Assembly (NCBI GenBank): GCA_034408745.1
Contig: JAWXCM010000152.1
Coordinates: 1-61,572 of the forward strand
Origin: JAWXCM01 sp034408745
Lineage (GTDB): Bacteria; Acidobacteriota; Terriglobia; Bryobacterales; Bryobacteraceae
Direction: 5' to 3'
DNA length: 61,572 nucleotides
The notes beneath the pieces were generated by a model, which had not been told where the DNA came from, searched no databases, and saw only the letters and a program-made list of their open reading frames with translations. Positions 1-9,021 of this stretch are shown here, piece by piece. How positions within the stretch are numbered: the first letter of the stretch is position 1; each line of letters opens with the position of its first letter. The position numbers and the translations under genes are program-made.

Positions 1-82
1 ACCTCTCCGGTTTTTGCACAATGACCGCCAATTCGAACATCTGATCGCCCTCTTTCCAGCGCTACCGGTCGTCCCAAAATCC

Positions 83-1129
83 TTACCGGCGGATTAGGGT
101 ATCACTGAACGGATTTAGATCGGCCGCTGTGATCGCCGCAGGCGGGGTTCCCCATTGCTGATTCTTATCACTCCAGCAGAGGGTACCGCTTCCTACCTTC
201 TGACACTCCCCGTCCTTGTCGCCAACGTAGCTATTGTTCTCGTCCCAATGTGCTCGCCCGTCCGGGTCGGTATAACGGAGCGGATTGTTCAGGCCGTACG
301 TATACAGATTCCAAGATTGAGGCTCTGCGGGGTCCTGATCCGCAAAGGGCTCGTCCGGGCTGGTGAACCTTCCCTGCGCCCCGGAGAAGTACCGAGCTCC
401 GAAGTAATCGAGGCCCGTCTGAGTCCCCGCAGCGGTGTCGCCATCCCGCTCCTTCCCGGTGAACATCATGCCGCTGGCCCACGGAGCCGCATAGCATTCC
501 TGCCCGGCACGTGGCACCACCGCCCCAAACGGAGCATAGTCCATCCGCGTCACACAGTTGCCGTTCGAGTCCTGAATCATCCGTGTCGATCCGAGATAAT
601 CCGTCACCAGATACTGCGTCCCGCTGCCGGACGGCGTCCCGCCATACTCGGCCATTAACTGCCCGTCGGCATCGTACACATAATACGTCGTGATCCCATT
701 CGCCGTCCGCTTCACACGCCGCCCCTCGGCATCGTAGATATTCGTCGCCGAGCCGCCACCTGTAACCGTCGCCAGCCGCCCCTCCCCATCGTAGGCCGCT
801 GTCGTTCCCCCAGGCAATGCCGAGAGTTGCGTCTGGTTCCCCTGCAAATCGTACCCGGTGTTAGCCAGCCGGTTCCGAACCTCACCGTCAGGCTGCAGGT
901 ACCACGAGAATCCGTTCGCCCGCAACTCGGGCACCCCGGCAGCCCCGGTCTGCCACAAGTTACCGAATCGGTCATAACCAAATGACTGGCTCACCCCGGC
1001 AGGGCTCTCCACGAAAGACGCAACCCGGCTGACTCCGTCGTACCCATACGTCCGAGTCGCAAACGTGCCGTTCAGGTATTGAAGCCGCTCCGCCCGCACC
1101 GCTCCGGAATTATCGGTGAGCCCCAGCAT
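83..1129 (-). pseudogene. RHS-repeat protein, C-terminal fragment
   Basis: The 348 residues carry several YD-type repeats (for example GYDGVSRV, YDRFGNLW, YDAEGRRVKR, YVYDADGQLM). They are followed by the RHS core (DYFGARYFSGAQGRFTSPD ... YTYGLNNPLRYTDPDGR) and a short variable tail of about 55 residues. RHS proteins are normally large secreted or surface shells with a variable C-terminal domain, so this is only the last part of one. The N-terminus is missing: the reading frame runs upstream without a gene start to the TGA that closes the neighbouring integrase fragment. The first ATG is therefore probably not a natural start. The tail matches no toxin family I recognise. Identity as RHS is secure; expression is doubtful. 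Confidence 0.8.
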
Positions 1130-1150
1130 GAGTGCCGTATAGACGCACGC

Positions 1151-1179
1151 TCATCGCCGCCGACGCGCCGCGGCGATGA
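1151..1179. repeat. inverted repeat at the integrase/RHS junction
   Basis: Perfect 10-bp arms TCATCGCCGC (1151-1160) and GCGGCGATGA (1170-1179) surround a 9-bp loop. The repeat encodes the last residues and stop codon of the integrase fragment. It could be a simple hairpin or a mark of the rearrangement; I cannot tell which. Confidence 0.6.
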
Positions 1180-1732
1180 GCGCCGCGCGCTCCTCAGGGG
1201 AATAGGCTTTCGAAACCCGCGTGCGCACCTTCAGTTTCAGTGTCCGATTCCGCCGCATCCGTGCGCGGATCACGTCGCCCTGATCTTCGAGGATGCGGAG
1301 AAGAAACCCGGTTTCCTCGTTGATCGACTTCGGCGCTGTGCCTTCCCTCAGGCGCGCCGACTGGTAGCCCTTGATGGTCTTGGGTGTAACGTCCACCCGG
1401 ATCACGGAGCCCAGGAGCCGCTTCAGGTGCCCGAGCGCTGCCGATGCGAACGTGACCGAACGCGGGTTGCGGAGCTTGTAAGATTCGAGGTACGCATCCG
1501 CTATTTCGGCAACGGTCTGGATGCGCGCCGCCCGGTTCTCCTCAATGGCGTTGAATCCCTTCTCAAGCTCCAGCCGCCGGTTCTTCTCAGCCTGTTGAGC
1601 CAGGGTCTTACGCTGAGATTTGCTCGACTCGCGGATGCGCTTTCCCGCGAACGTGAACTCGTACCACCAGACACGGGACTCCTTTTGGAACCCCGTCTGT
1701 GGATCTTTGTATGTGGGTTTGAATACGGCCAT
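1151..1732 (-). pseudogene. site-specific tyrosine integrase, N-terminal part only
   Basis: The 193 residues start like phage-type integrases (MAVFKPTYKD, then WWYEFTFAGKRIRESSKSQ). They continue through a SAM-like core-binding domain (about residues 65-150: VAEIADAYLESYKLRN ... SARLREGTAPKSINEE) to the linker YSPEERAALIAAARRRR. The catalytic domain with the R-H-R-Y residues is absent. The closing TGA lies in the same frame as the adjoining RHS fragment. The codons after it read ACVYTALMLGLT, which fits the continuation of an integrase, so the true junction may lie some 30 bp further on. The protein cannot catalyse recombination. An 8-bp gap separates it from the small gene upstream, so the two form one unit. 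Confidence 0.8.
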
Positions 1733-1740
1733 GGTCCCGC

Positions 1741-1938
1741 CTATTCGGTCGTCTCTGTCGGTTGGTCGATGCCGCGCAACTTCACCAGATGCGCCCTCAA
1801 CGCGATGTACTCATCACGTGTGATGTCGATTCGCTGTTCGGTTGTGTCAGACCCCATCATCTCGATGAAGTACTCGCATTCCGGGGGAGTGGAAGCAATC
1901 CACTCGGTGGATTCTTCAGTGAGGGGAAAAATAAACAT
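1741..1938 (-). CDS. small hypothetical protein upstream of the integrase
   Basis: This 65-residue acidic protein (MFIFPLTEESTEWIAS ... ITRDEYIALRAHLVKLRG) is preceded by a good ribosome-binding site (AGGAGAC six bases before the ATG) and ends 8 bp before the integrase start. Spacing and strand suggest a two-gene unit from a mobile element. I recognise no domain. The composition and Shine-Dalgarno site support a real gene. A role as an accessory or regulatory protein of the integrase is only a guess. Confidence 0.55.
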   Translation of the reverse strand: MFIFPLTEESTEWIASTPPECEYFIEMMGSDTTEQRIDITRDEYIALRAHLVKLRGIDQPTETTE

Positions 1939-2349
1939 CGTTGCGTCTCCTGTGCTGAGGAACGCGAAACGATGGCCCGAATAGCCGATGGTGGGATAAA
2001 CTTCGAATTAGCTAATCTGGCGAGCCTGCAGGATCGGAGGTCTCCTCAAGCCTGGCCTGTACCCGAACCCCGACTCCGACCTGGACCCGCCGGAATGGCA
2101 CGATAGAGCAAAGTAAAAATGTCCCCTCAACAACCGTCACGCTGGAGGGTGCAGGAAAAGGAATAGCTACTGATGACGCACGCCGAGCGAGACCGACTGG
2201 CGACGTCGAGGAGAAAGCGAAGAAGAAGCTGATCACGCAGGCAGAAGGTTGACCAATGGCTTCGTCGATTCCGCAACAGTACCCGCATCGGAGTGAATCG
2301 TCGAAGCGAACGTAATGCCAGGCTCAGCACCGGTGCTATCGTAGCCCTC
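1939..2349. other. intergenic stretch, possible coding remnant
   Basis: No complete gene was found. On the + strand one frame stays open from about 2010 to 2252 and reads like the end of a protein (VTLEGAGKGIATDDARRA, then a lysine-rich helix and a stop). It has no usable start codon and no recognisable family. It may be the C-terminus of a gene lost to rearrangement. Confidence 0.3.
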
Positions 2350-2967
2350 ATGATGTTCGGGCGACGCGAAATATTGACTGGTCTGCTATTGACGAGACTG
2401 GTGCCGGCTCAGCCATCACCCAAACGAGTCATTCTGATGCTGGGGCCGCCTGCCGCCGGGAAGACCACACAATCCCAGACACTCAAGTCCGCACTTGGCC
2501 TGCCCTCTGTCTCCATGTCGGATGTGTTGCGAAAGGAAGGTGGCGGGAAAGGCGGGCTCAACAAAAGCCTGCGGGCACAGATCGCTTCCGGAGATTTGGT
2601 GAGCGACGAAGTGGCCAATGGCCTCATTCGGAAGCGCATTACGCAAAAGGACTGCGAGCGCGGGTTCATTCTGGACGGATATCCGTTCACAGCGAAGCAG
2701 GCCGAGTACTTCGAAGCATTGCTGACGGAACTGGGGCTTCCCCGCCCTAAGGTGATCCACCTGTCCATCGGCGATATGGAAGCGTATCAACGCACGCAGA
2801 CGAGAGGCCGTGTGGACGACTCTCCCGCAAACGCGGAGCGGCGCATCGTCGAGTACAGGCGCGAAGCGCAACTGCTGTTGGCGCGGTACCCGGAGGCGGT
2901 CACCGTGGACGCAACAAAGTCGCCTCGCGACGTCGCCGCGAGTATCCGTAAAGCCCTGGGGTACTGA
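2350..2967 (+). CDS. adenylate kinase-family protein with a signal-like leader
   Basis: The core matches adenylate kinase: Walker A GPPAAGKTTQ, the NMP-binding segment SMSDVLRKEG, FILDGYP, and a short LID with RGRVDDSPANAERRI. These enzymes interconvert ATP, AMP and ADP in the cytoplasm. The odd part is the N-terminus. From the ATG at 2350 or 2353 the protein reads FGRREILTGLLLTRLVPAQ before the kinase domain, an arginine pair followed by a hydrophobic stretch as in Tat or Sec signals. A longer start at 2293 would bury that leader. Length (about 205 residues) fits the short-LID type. It stands alone, convergent with the Oar gene downstream. Nucleotide kinase fold is secure; export is inferred. 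Confidence 0.75.
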   Translation: MMFGRREILTGLLLTRLVPAQPSPKRVILMLGPPAAGKTTQSQTLKSALGLPSVSMSDVLRKEGGGKGGLNKSLRAQIASGDLVSDEVANGLIRKRITQKDCERGFILDGYPFTAKQAEYFEALLTELGLPRPKVIHLSIGDMEAYQRTQTRGRVDDSPANAERRIVEYRREAQLLLARYPEAVTVDATKSPRDVAASIRKALGY

Positions 2968-2982
2968 GAGCGGAAGGCAGAT

Positions 2983-3013
2983 GCCCGCACCCTCCGCCGG
3001 AGAGGGCGCGGGC
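2983..3013. terminator. GC-rich hairpin between convergent genes
   Basis: Arms GCCCGCACCCTC (2983-2994) and GAGGGCGCGGGC (3002-3013) pair with one mismatch around a 7-base loop, between the adenylate kinase-like gene and the convergent Oar gene. There is no U-tract, so it may be a weak bidirectional terminator or a stability hairpin. Confidence 0.4.
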
Positions 3014-3026
3014 GCGGAGAGCCGGA

Positions 3027-6000
3027 TCAGAAGGAGAATCGGGCGCCGACCTGAAAGGCACGCGGACCACCAGAGCCGAAAACCTGTCCAGCGCGGCTGG
3101 TGGGAATGCCGAATCCTGCGTTGTTGACCGTGGCGCTGATTCCCCCGAGGTTGGCCACGTTGAAAATGTTGAAGCCTTCTACGAAGGCGCTGAGTTTGTA
3201 GCGATCGTGGAAAACGATCGACTTAGTAACACGCATATCCTGCGACAGGAAGTTCTCACCGAACGAGTAAGTGGCAGGTAGCGCAAGCTTCGGGATTACC
3301 TGATTGCGAGGTGTGCGGGGACGCTGGCCGTTTGCCAGGTCGGGATACGCGTTGTTCCATGCGGCGACCGCGGCTTCGAGTTTCGCGCGCGTCGGCTTCC
3401 GGTCAGGAACATTCCAGCCAGGCAGGAATGCCGCGTCGAGCCCGTCTCCGTCGAGATCGACGCCGCTCACCGATGGCCTGTAGGGTCCACGTGAGCCGAT
3501 GGAACTGATGTACGACACCTGGAATCGCCACGGGAGGTCGACCATACCGGACACGTTGAGGTTGTGGCGTCCCCCCTGCGGTCCGTACCCGTCGAACCAG
3601 TCATTCAGGTTGTTGATGCCGTTGAGTCCGTACTGGCGGGCGAGGGCGTAGGAAGCCGTCAGCTGGAAGCGCTTGGCGAACCGTTTATCGACCTTGAGGA
3701 GCATGGCCTTGTAGTTGGTGCGACCGATGGCAGGGCGGAACTCGATGGGTCCGGTTGAGCAGTTGGCGCGGGGATCGTTGGCCTGTGCGGTATTCGCACA
3801 ACGCGGGATGACGGGACCTTGCACACGGTTGAAGCGGTTGTAATCAATGGTGCCGACTTCCTGTTTAAAGAAGTGGCGATAGACGAAATCGACAGTTACC
3901 ACCAGGTCGCGCATGACCTGACGCTGGACGCCCACTGATAAGTGGCGCGAGTAAGACACGGGATAGTTGTTCTGGAACAGGTCGGTGCCTTGCTTAGTAA
4001 TGTTGATGTTGCGCACCGAGAGGTCGTTCGGATTGGGATTGGTCAGCGTGGCTTCCACCTGCGCCTTAATCTGCGGCAGGAACTGCATAAAGTTACCGAG
4101 CGTGAAGCCGCTCGGCAAGGTAAAGAACAGGGGCGAGCCGACAGTGACCGCGGGCAGGCCAGGAGCGGGGCTCGGCAGAGCGATGGGGCTCGGGACAGCG
4201 GTGCTGACAATCTGCTGGCGGCCGTTGCCAACAGGACCGATCGCCGCACGTTCGCCGAGCCGCTGGGAGAGTTCGCGCGTGTCGTAGTAGATGCCGGCGC
4301 CTCCGCGAATCACGGTCTTGTTGTCTTTGCCGACATTCCATGCGAAGCCGACCGAAGGCGATACGTTGTTCCAGTCCTTCTTCGTCGCCGCCAGGCTGTC
4401 CATGATGGGCGCAAGCAGCGCGGGTTTGTTGAGATCGTGGTTGGCGAGCGTCGATTCGAAAACGTAGCCGAGTCCGTAATTCAGCGTGAAGCGTGGCTTC
4501 ACGCGCCAGGTGTCCTGCCAGTAAGCGTGATAGCGCCGGTTGTTGCGCGCGTTCTGCGCGTTGTATGGAGGAGGCTGCGAGGGATCGCCGATGCCGAGGG
4601 CAAAGGCCTGCAGCGGCAGCTTCATCAAATCGGCGTTCGATGTGAACTGGTTCGGAAGCCCCCACAGACTGATGGGAATGCGGTTCTGGAGGAGAAGATC
4701 GGGCCCGAAGACCTGGGTCGCGGCCGGTTCGCCGAATGCCCAGTATCCGTTAAAGGGCGAGTTCTCCAGAGTGCCGCCGAAGCGCATGCGGTGGGAGCCC
4801 TTCTGCCACGTCATGTTCTCCACGATGTTGTACCTGCGGACATCGCGGCCCTGTGGCGCGTTGGTGGTGTTGCCGAGAGTCACGCCGGAGCCCTGAATCG
4901 AGATGGAAGGCAGACCAAGACCGATGCAACCGGGGCACTCTGCTTCTGTGGGGAATACGTTGCGATTGCTCCAGTAGTGATAGGCGAAGCGGAAGTCGTT
5001 CACCAGATGGGAGCTGAGAGTGCTGGTGAGTCCAAGGATGCTCTGGTCGGCCCAGTTCCGGTTGACCAGCCAGTTGGAGGGCAGGTTGGCACCGCCTCGA
5101 GGGCCAAAGCTCTTGTTGCCGTCGTGGGAGTAGCGCAGGAAAAGGTTGTGCTTCTCAGTAATGCGATAGTCGAATTTCACGCTGGGCTGGAGCCCGTCGT
5201 AGGGGCTGCTGTAATTTCCCGCCAGGCTCGCGAAGTAAGTCGACGGGGGCTGGACAGTTACCACGGAATCCTGGTTGTTCTTCTCGAGGTTGACGAAGAA
5301 AAACAACTTGTCTTTTTTGATCGGACCGGAAAGCCAGAAACCGGACTGACGGCGCGCGAAGAACGGGTCGGGATTGAAGGGGTCGCGGCGGAGCGCAGGG
5401 TATGCCGACATGTTGTGATCACGGAAAAAGAAGTAACCGCTGCCGTGATACTGATTGCCACCCGACCGGGACACGATGTTCACGGCGCCGCCCGCGGCGA
5501 TGCCAGTAGAAAGGTCGAAATTAGCGGACGAGATCTGAAATTCCTCGACGACTTCCTGCGAGAAGTTCTGCGCGGTGCCGCCGTTAATGGCGTTGCGCAC
5601 GTTGCCGCCGTCGACGGTAATCGCCGTCATTGAAGAACTGCCGCCGAGCACCGAGACGCTGAACTGCGCGTTGTATTGCGCCAGCGACTGCGTGCCGACG
5701 CCCACGCCGGGTTCGAGAAATGCGAGTTGGAGAAAGCTTCGTCCGTTGAGTGGGAGGTTCTCAATCTGTGAACGCTGAATCACGCCGTCGATCTTGTGGG
5801 CGTCATAATCAATCTGGACGGCGGCTCCGGCGACGGTCACCACCTCAGTGGCGGCCCCAACTGCGAGCGAGAGGTTCACGGTAGTTGTGCTCCCCGTGAG
5901 CACTTCGGCCTCGCGCACGAGCTGGCGGAAACCCGTCATCTGGCCGCGCACTTCGTAGTTTCCCGCAGGGAGCGCCGGAGCGCTGAAGGCGCCGTCGTTG

Positions 6001-6188
6001 TCCGATTTGAGTTCGCGCTTCAGGCCGGTGGCTTTGTTCGTAATCGAGACGGCTGCGCCTGTGACGACGCCCCCGCTTTCATCGCTGACGGTGCCCGCGA
6101 TCGCGCCGATCGGGGCCTGCGCGAAAGCACTGACAGCCGTCATCGCGCAGAAACATAAATGCAATGTGGAACGAAGGTGAGATGGCAT
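3027..6188 (-). CDS. Oar-type TonB-dependent receptor
   Basis: This 1053-residue outer-membrane protein has a signal peptide (residues 1-24, ending SAFAQ). A carboxypeptidase-regulatory-like domain follows (about 28-107, GAIAGTVSDESGGVV ... ALPAGNYEVRG), then a TonB plug (about 120-240, including IENLPLNGRSF). A long beta-barrel ends ARFSF with the terminal Phe typical of outer-membrane insertion. The family imports or binds large substrates, generally oligosaccharides or peptides, powered by TonB; the ligand cannot be read from sequence. The aldo/keto reductase lies 60 bp upstream on the same strand and may be co-transcribed. All domains appear intact. Confidence 0.9.
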   Translation of the reverse strand: MPSHLRSTLHLCFCAMTAVSAFAQAPIGAIAGTVSDESGGVVTGAAVSITNKATGLKRELKSDNDGAFSAPALPAGNYEVRGQMTGFRQLVREAEVLTGSTTTVNLSLAVGAATEVVTVAGAAVQIDYDAHKIDGVIQRSQIENLPLNGRSFLQLAFLEPGVGVGTQSLAQYNAQFSVSVLGGSSSMTAITVDGGNVRNAINGGTAQNFSQEVVEEFQISSANFDLSTGIAAGGAVNIVSRSGGNQYHGSGYFFFRDHNMSAYPALRRDPFNPDPFFARRQSGFWLSGPIKKDKLFFFVNLEKNNQDSVVTVQPPSTYFASLAGNYSSPYDGLQPSVKFDYRITEKHNLFLRYSHDGNKSFGPRGGANLPSNWLVNRNWADQSILGLTSTLSSHLVNDFRFAYHYWSNRNVFPTEAECPGCIGLGLPSISIQGSGVTLGNTTNAPQGRDVRRYNIVENMTWQKGSHRMRFGGTLENSPFNGYWAFGEPAATQVFGPDLLLQNRIPISLWGLPNQFTSNADLMKLPLQAFALGIGDPSQPPPYNAQNARNNRRYHAYWQDTWRVKPRFTLNYGLGYVFESTLANHDLNKPALLAPIMDSLAATKKDWNNVSPSVGFAWNVGKDNKTVIRGGAGIYYDTRELSQRLGERAAIGPVGNGRQQIVSTAVPSPIALPSPAPGLPAVTVGSPLFFTLPSGFTLGNFMQFLPQIKAQVEATLTNPNPNDLSVRNINITKQGTDLFQNNYPVSYSRHLSVGVQRQVMRDLVVTVDFVYRHFFKQEVGTIDYNRFNRVQGPVIPRCANTAQANDPRANCSTGPIEFRPAIGRTNYKAMLLKVDKRFAKRFQLTASYALARQYGLNGINNLNDWFDGYGPQGGRHNLNVSGMVDLPWRFQVSYISSIGSRGPYRPSVSGVDLDGDGLDAAFLPGWNVPDRKPTRAKLEAAVAAWNNAYPDLANGQRPRTPRNQVIPKLALPATYSFGENFLSQDMRVTKSIVFHDRYKLSAFVEGFNIFNVANLGGISATVNNAGFGIPTSRAGQVFGSGGPRAFQVGARFSF

Positions 6189-6247
6189 GGGACCTGATAT
6201 TCCGATACTACACGCGGTTCCGATGCAGGCTTGCCGGAGAGTTGCTT

Positions 6248-7144
6248 TCAGTCTTGCAGAAGTTCGACAGCAGAGGCGTTAGCCTGCACCTGTTCCGGAT
6301 CCTTGCAGCCTGGTATCACCGAGCTAACCGCTGGAGCGCGAAGACACCAGGCCAGTGCCCACTGTGCCATGGAGACGCCTTCAGGCAGCTCCGTAGCCCG
6401 GATACGCTCCACCTCCGCCAGGTCACGGTCGATCCGTTCGCGGCTCAGCGTGGAGCGGAAATCGCCCGGTGGAAATGTAGCGCCGGTTTTGTACTTGCCC
6501 GAGAGGAAACCACTCGCCAGCGGCACGCGCGCCAGGATGCCGAGATTGTCGCGCTCGGCGTACCCGAAGTATTCACTCTCGGGTCTGCGGTCGAGCAAGT
6601 TATAAACCACATGCAGCACTTCCGCGCCAACTGAGCGAGCTTCGCGCACCTGAAGTTCGCTGCCGAGGCCTCGAATGGAGATGCCCAGGTGTCGCACGCG
6701 GCCAAGTCGTTTTTGTTCCGCCAACAGGCTCCACAGCTCCTGGTTTCGAAACGCCTCGTCTGTGCCGGAGTGGAACTGGTACACGTCGATGCTGTCCACA
6801 CCCAGGGCACGCAGCGATCCTTCGAGTTGCTCTCGTGTCCCCTCGGCCGAGCAGTCGTCCGTGCGATTCATGAACGTATGGAATCGATGGCCGAACTTGG
6901 TTGCGATGATCCACTTTGAGCGATCCCGGCGGCCGAGATAGTCACCAATAAGCCGTTCGGAAAGGTGGTCGCCGTAGCACTCCGCCGTATCGATGAGGTT
7001 GATGCCGAGCTCCTGTGCCCGGTCAAGGATGGCGTCGACCTCGTCCTGCGTGAAGGTGTGTCCCCACTCGCCGCCAAACTGCCACGTGCCCACGCCGATC
7101 ACCGAAACACTGAGGCCCGTATTTCCCAACACTCTGTAGCGCAC
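6248..7144 (-). CDS. aldo/keto reductase
   Basis: This 298-residue NAD(P)H-dependent oxidoreductase has a (beta/alpha)8 fold. The catalytic tetrad is visible: Asp and Tyr in NLIDTAECYGDHLSERL, Lys in ATKFGHRF and His in YQFHSG. The C-terminal cofactor region reads SSVIPGCKDPEQV. I chose the GTG at 7144 (VRYRVLGNTGLSV). An upstream ATG at 7207 would overlap the divergent TrmO start and its ribosome-binding site and would add an unconserved hydrophobic leader. It lies 60 bp upstream of the Oar receptor gene. The substrate is unknown, possibly a sugar-derived carbonyl compound given the context. Confidence 0.87.
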   Translation of the reverse strand: MRYRVLGNTGLSVSVIGVGTWQFGGEWGHTFTQDEVDAILDRAQELGINLIDTAECYGDHLSERLIGDYLGRRDRSKWIIATKFGHRFHTFMNRTDDCSAEGTREQLEGSLRALGVDSIDVYQFHSGTDEAFRNQELWSLLAEQKRLGRVRHLGISIRGLGSELQVREARSVGAEVLHVVYNLLDRRPESEYFGYAERDNLGILARVPLASGFLSGKYKTGATFPPGDFRSTLSRERIDRDLAEVERIRATELPEGVSMAQWALAWCLRAPAVSSVIPGCKDPEQVQANASAVELLQD

Positions 7145-7199
7145 GCCCTGATGGTAGCGAAAACGCTGCGACAATCGAAGGGAAAGAGCAAGGAGCATC

Positions 7200-7646
7200 A
7201 TGTTCACAATGCAGCCGATCGGTTTCGTCAGAAGCCCGTTTCAAATAACGCAGGCCGTGCCAAAGGGGCTCGGCGCCAGGCATGAAGAGGAAGGGACGAT
7301 TGAGATCCTGCCTGAGTTTGAGGCGGGCCTGATGGACGTGGAGGGGTTCTCGCACCTGTTCGTGATCTGGGCGTTCGACCGTTCTGAGGGCTACGAACTG
7401 GTGGGCCGGCCTCCGACCGACGACCGGCCGCACGGAGTGTTTGCCACGCGGTCGCCGCGGCGGCCGAACCCGATCGGACTGACTGTGGTCGAGCTGCTCC
7501 GCCGAGACGGTGCGGTCCTGCATGTGCGGGGCGTGGACATGCTCGACGGCACACCGATCCTGGACATCAAGCCCTGGTTGACAGGCGTGGCTCCGGAGAA
7601 GCTTCGCCGCGGCTGGCTCGACGAAGCGGAGCAGCGCCCGAAGTGA
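7200..7646 (+). CDS. trmO: tRNA (N6-threonylcarbamoyladenosine37-N6)-methyltransferase
   Basis: This 148-residue protein belongs to the TrmO/TsaA (YaeB, UPF0066) family. Family members transfer a methyl group from S-adenosylmethionine to t6A37 in threonine tRNAs. Signature blocks are present: IGFVRSPF at the start, HLFVIWAFDRS, TRSPRRPNPIGLTVVELL and LDGTPILDIKPWL. The start at 7200 is supported by AAGGAG six bases upstream. It is divergent from the aldo/keto reductase and precedes the M24 peptidase remnant by about 50 bp. Length is that of the core domain without the C-terminal extension seen in some homologues. Confidence 0.92.
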   Translation: MFTMQPIGFVRSPFQITQAVPKGLGARHEEEGTIEILPEFEAGLMDVEGFSHLFVIWAFDRSEGYELVGRPPTDDRPHGVFATRSPRRPNPIGLTVVELLRRDGAVLHVRGVDMLDGTPILDIKPWLTGVAPEKLRRGWLDEAEQRPK

Positions 7647-7700
7647 GCACGCTTTCGCGGACCGCAGTCGACACGGCTGATAAGCTGCGAGTTACTCGCT

Positions 7701-9021
7701 ATGCTCCGACTAACCATTGCACTTGCGCTCGGGTGGACCGCGTTTTGCCGCCGAGTCTGTTCCCTGGCAAACCGACTTTCCGGCGACCGAGTTTCGACAG
7801 CGGCATGAGCGAATATTCGATCACATTGGCAACCGCGCTGTCGCCCTTGTTGCGGGAGCTGCGGCAGCGGACGGCTTCCAGATCTTCCGGCCGTCGAACG
7901 AATTCTATTACCTCTGCGGGATAGAGACACCGCAGTCTTACCTTCTTCTCGATGGGCGGACCCGTACCGTGTCGCTGTATCTGCCACATCGGGACACGGA
8001 CCGCGAGAAGAACGCTGGGAAACTCCTGTCGGCTGAGGATCCCGACCTTGTCCGTACACTCACCGGCGTCGATGCCGTGTATGGGGTGGAGGTCCTGTCT
8101 CGGCATCTTGCGGGCCTGGGACTACGGCCGCCTGCACCGGCGGTGTTCGTACCTCACAGTCCGGCAGAGGGCGTTGCGAGCAGCCGCGATGAACTGCTCT
8201 ACCAGCGGGCGCTCATCGCGGCGGACCCCTGGGATGGGCAGTCTCCACGAGAAGCCTGGTTCCTGGACCTGTTGCGTCGACGCCTCCCGGCTCTGGAGAT
8301 TCGCAATCTCACTCCTGTCATGGATGAACTCCGCGCCATCAAGAGCGAGCGTGAGATCTCTCTCATTCGACGGGCCTCGCAGATAGCCGCACGAGGCATT
8401 CTCGAAGCGATGCGAAGCACGAGGTTTGGCCTCGCGGAGTATCAGCTGGATGCGACCGCGCGGTATATTTTTCTTCTCAATGGCGCTCGATATGAAGGAT
8501 ATCCGTCGATAACGGCCGGCGGCACGAATGCATTCTTTGGCCATTACTTCCGCAAGGACAGCATTCTTGCGGATGGCGACCTTGTTCTGATGGACTTCGC
8601 GCCCGACTACCGGTATTACACAAGCGACGTGACGAGAATCTGGCCCGTTAACGGGAAATTCAGCGACGATCAGCGCAAGCTTTGGGAGTTTATTGGCGCA
8701 CACAGGGAGGCGCTGATACGGCGCATCCGGCCCGGCGCTACGGCCGACGGGATACTGGACGGGGCTCGGGATGAGATGAAGAAATTCGTTTCGAAGTTGG
8801 TTTTTACCGTTTTCAATCAGTCGAATATTCCAGACCAGGCGTGGACCCAGCACAGGTTCACGTTCGTAGCTGCAGAGGCCAATTCCGACATCCGCTTCGG
8901 GTTTCAGAACCCAATCGACGATAACGGACGGCCACGCCAAATGGGGCACCCCGACACAGGGCGAACTCCTTCCATGGAAATGCGTCTGCTCCGTTTTCTC
9001 CTTTTTCGGGCTACCAGGTAA
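7701..9021 (+). pseudogene. Xaa-Pro aminopeptidase (M24), frameshifted and 3'-replaced
   Basis: From the ATG at 7701 a signal peptide reads MLRLTIALALGWTAF; the frame then shifts at the T4 run 7743-7746. Removing one T joins it to AAESVPWQTDFPATEF, giving a natural cleavage site AFA/AES. The main frame carries an aminopeptidase P N-domain and the start of the M24 pita-bread domain with its two metal-binding Asp residues (LVLMDFAPDYRYYTSDVTR, about residues 290-308). After KKFVSKLVFT (about 8810) the homology stops: the later His and Glu ligands are missing. The replacement tail contains AWTQHRFTFVAAEANSDIRFGFQNP, reminiscent of surface-protein beta-sandwich domains. The 3' end overlaps the convergent PIN gene. 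It is almost certainly inactive. Confidence 0.8.

Noticed and set aside
3942..5633. 563-residue open frame on the + strand
   Set aside because: It is antisense to the Oar receptor, which has full domain homology; GC-rich codon bias keeps the opposite frame open. No domain is recognisable.
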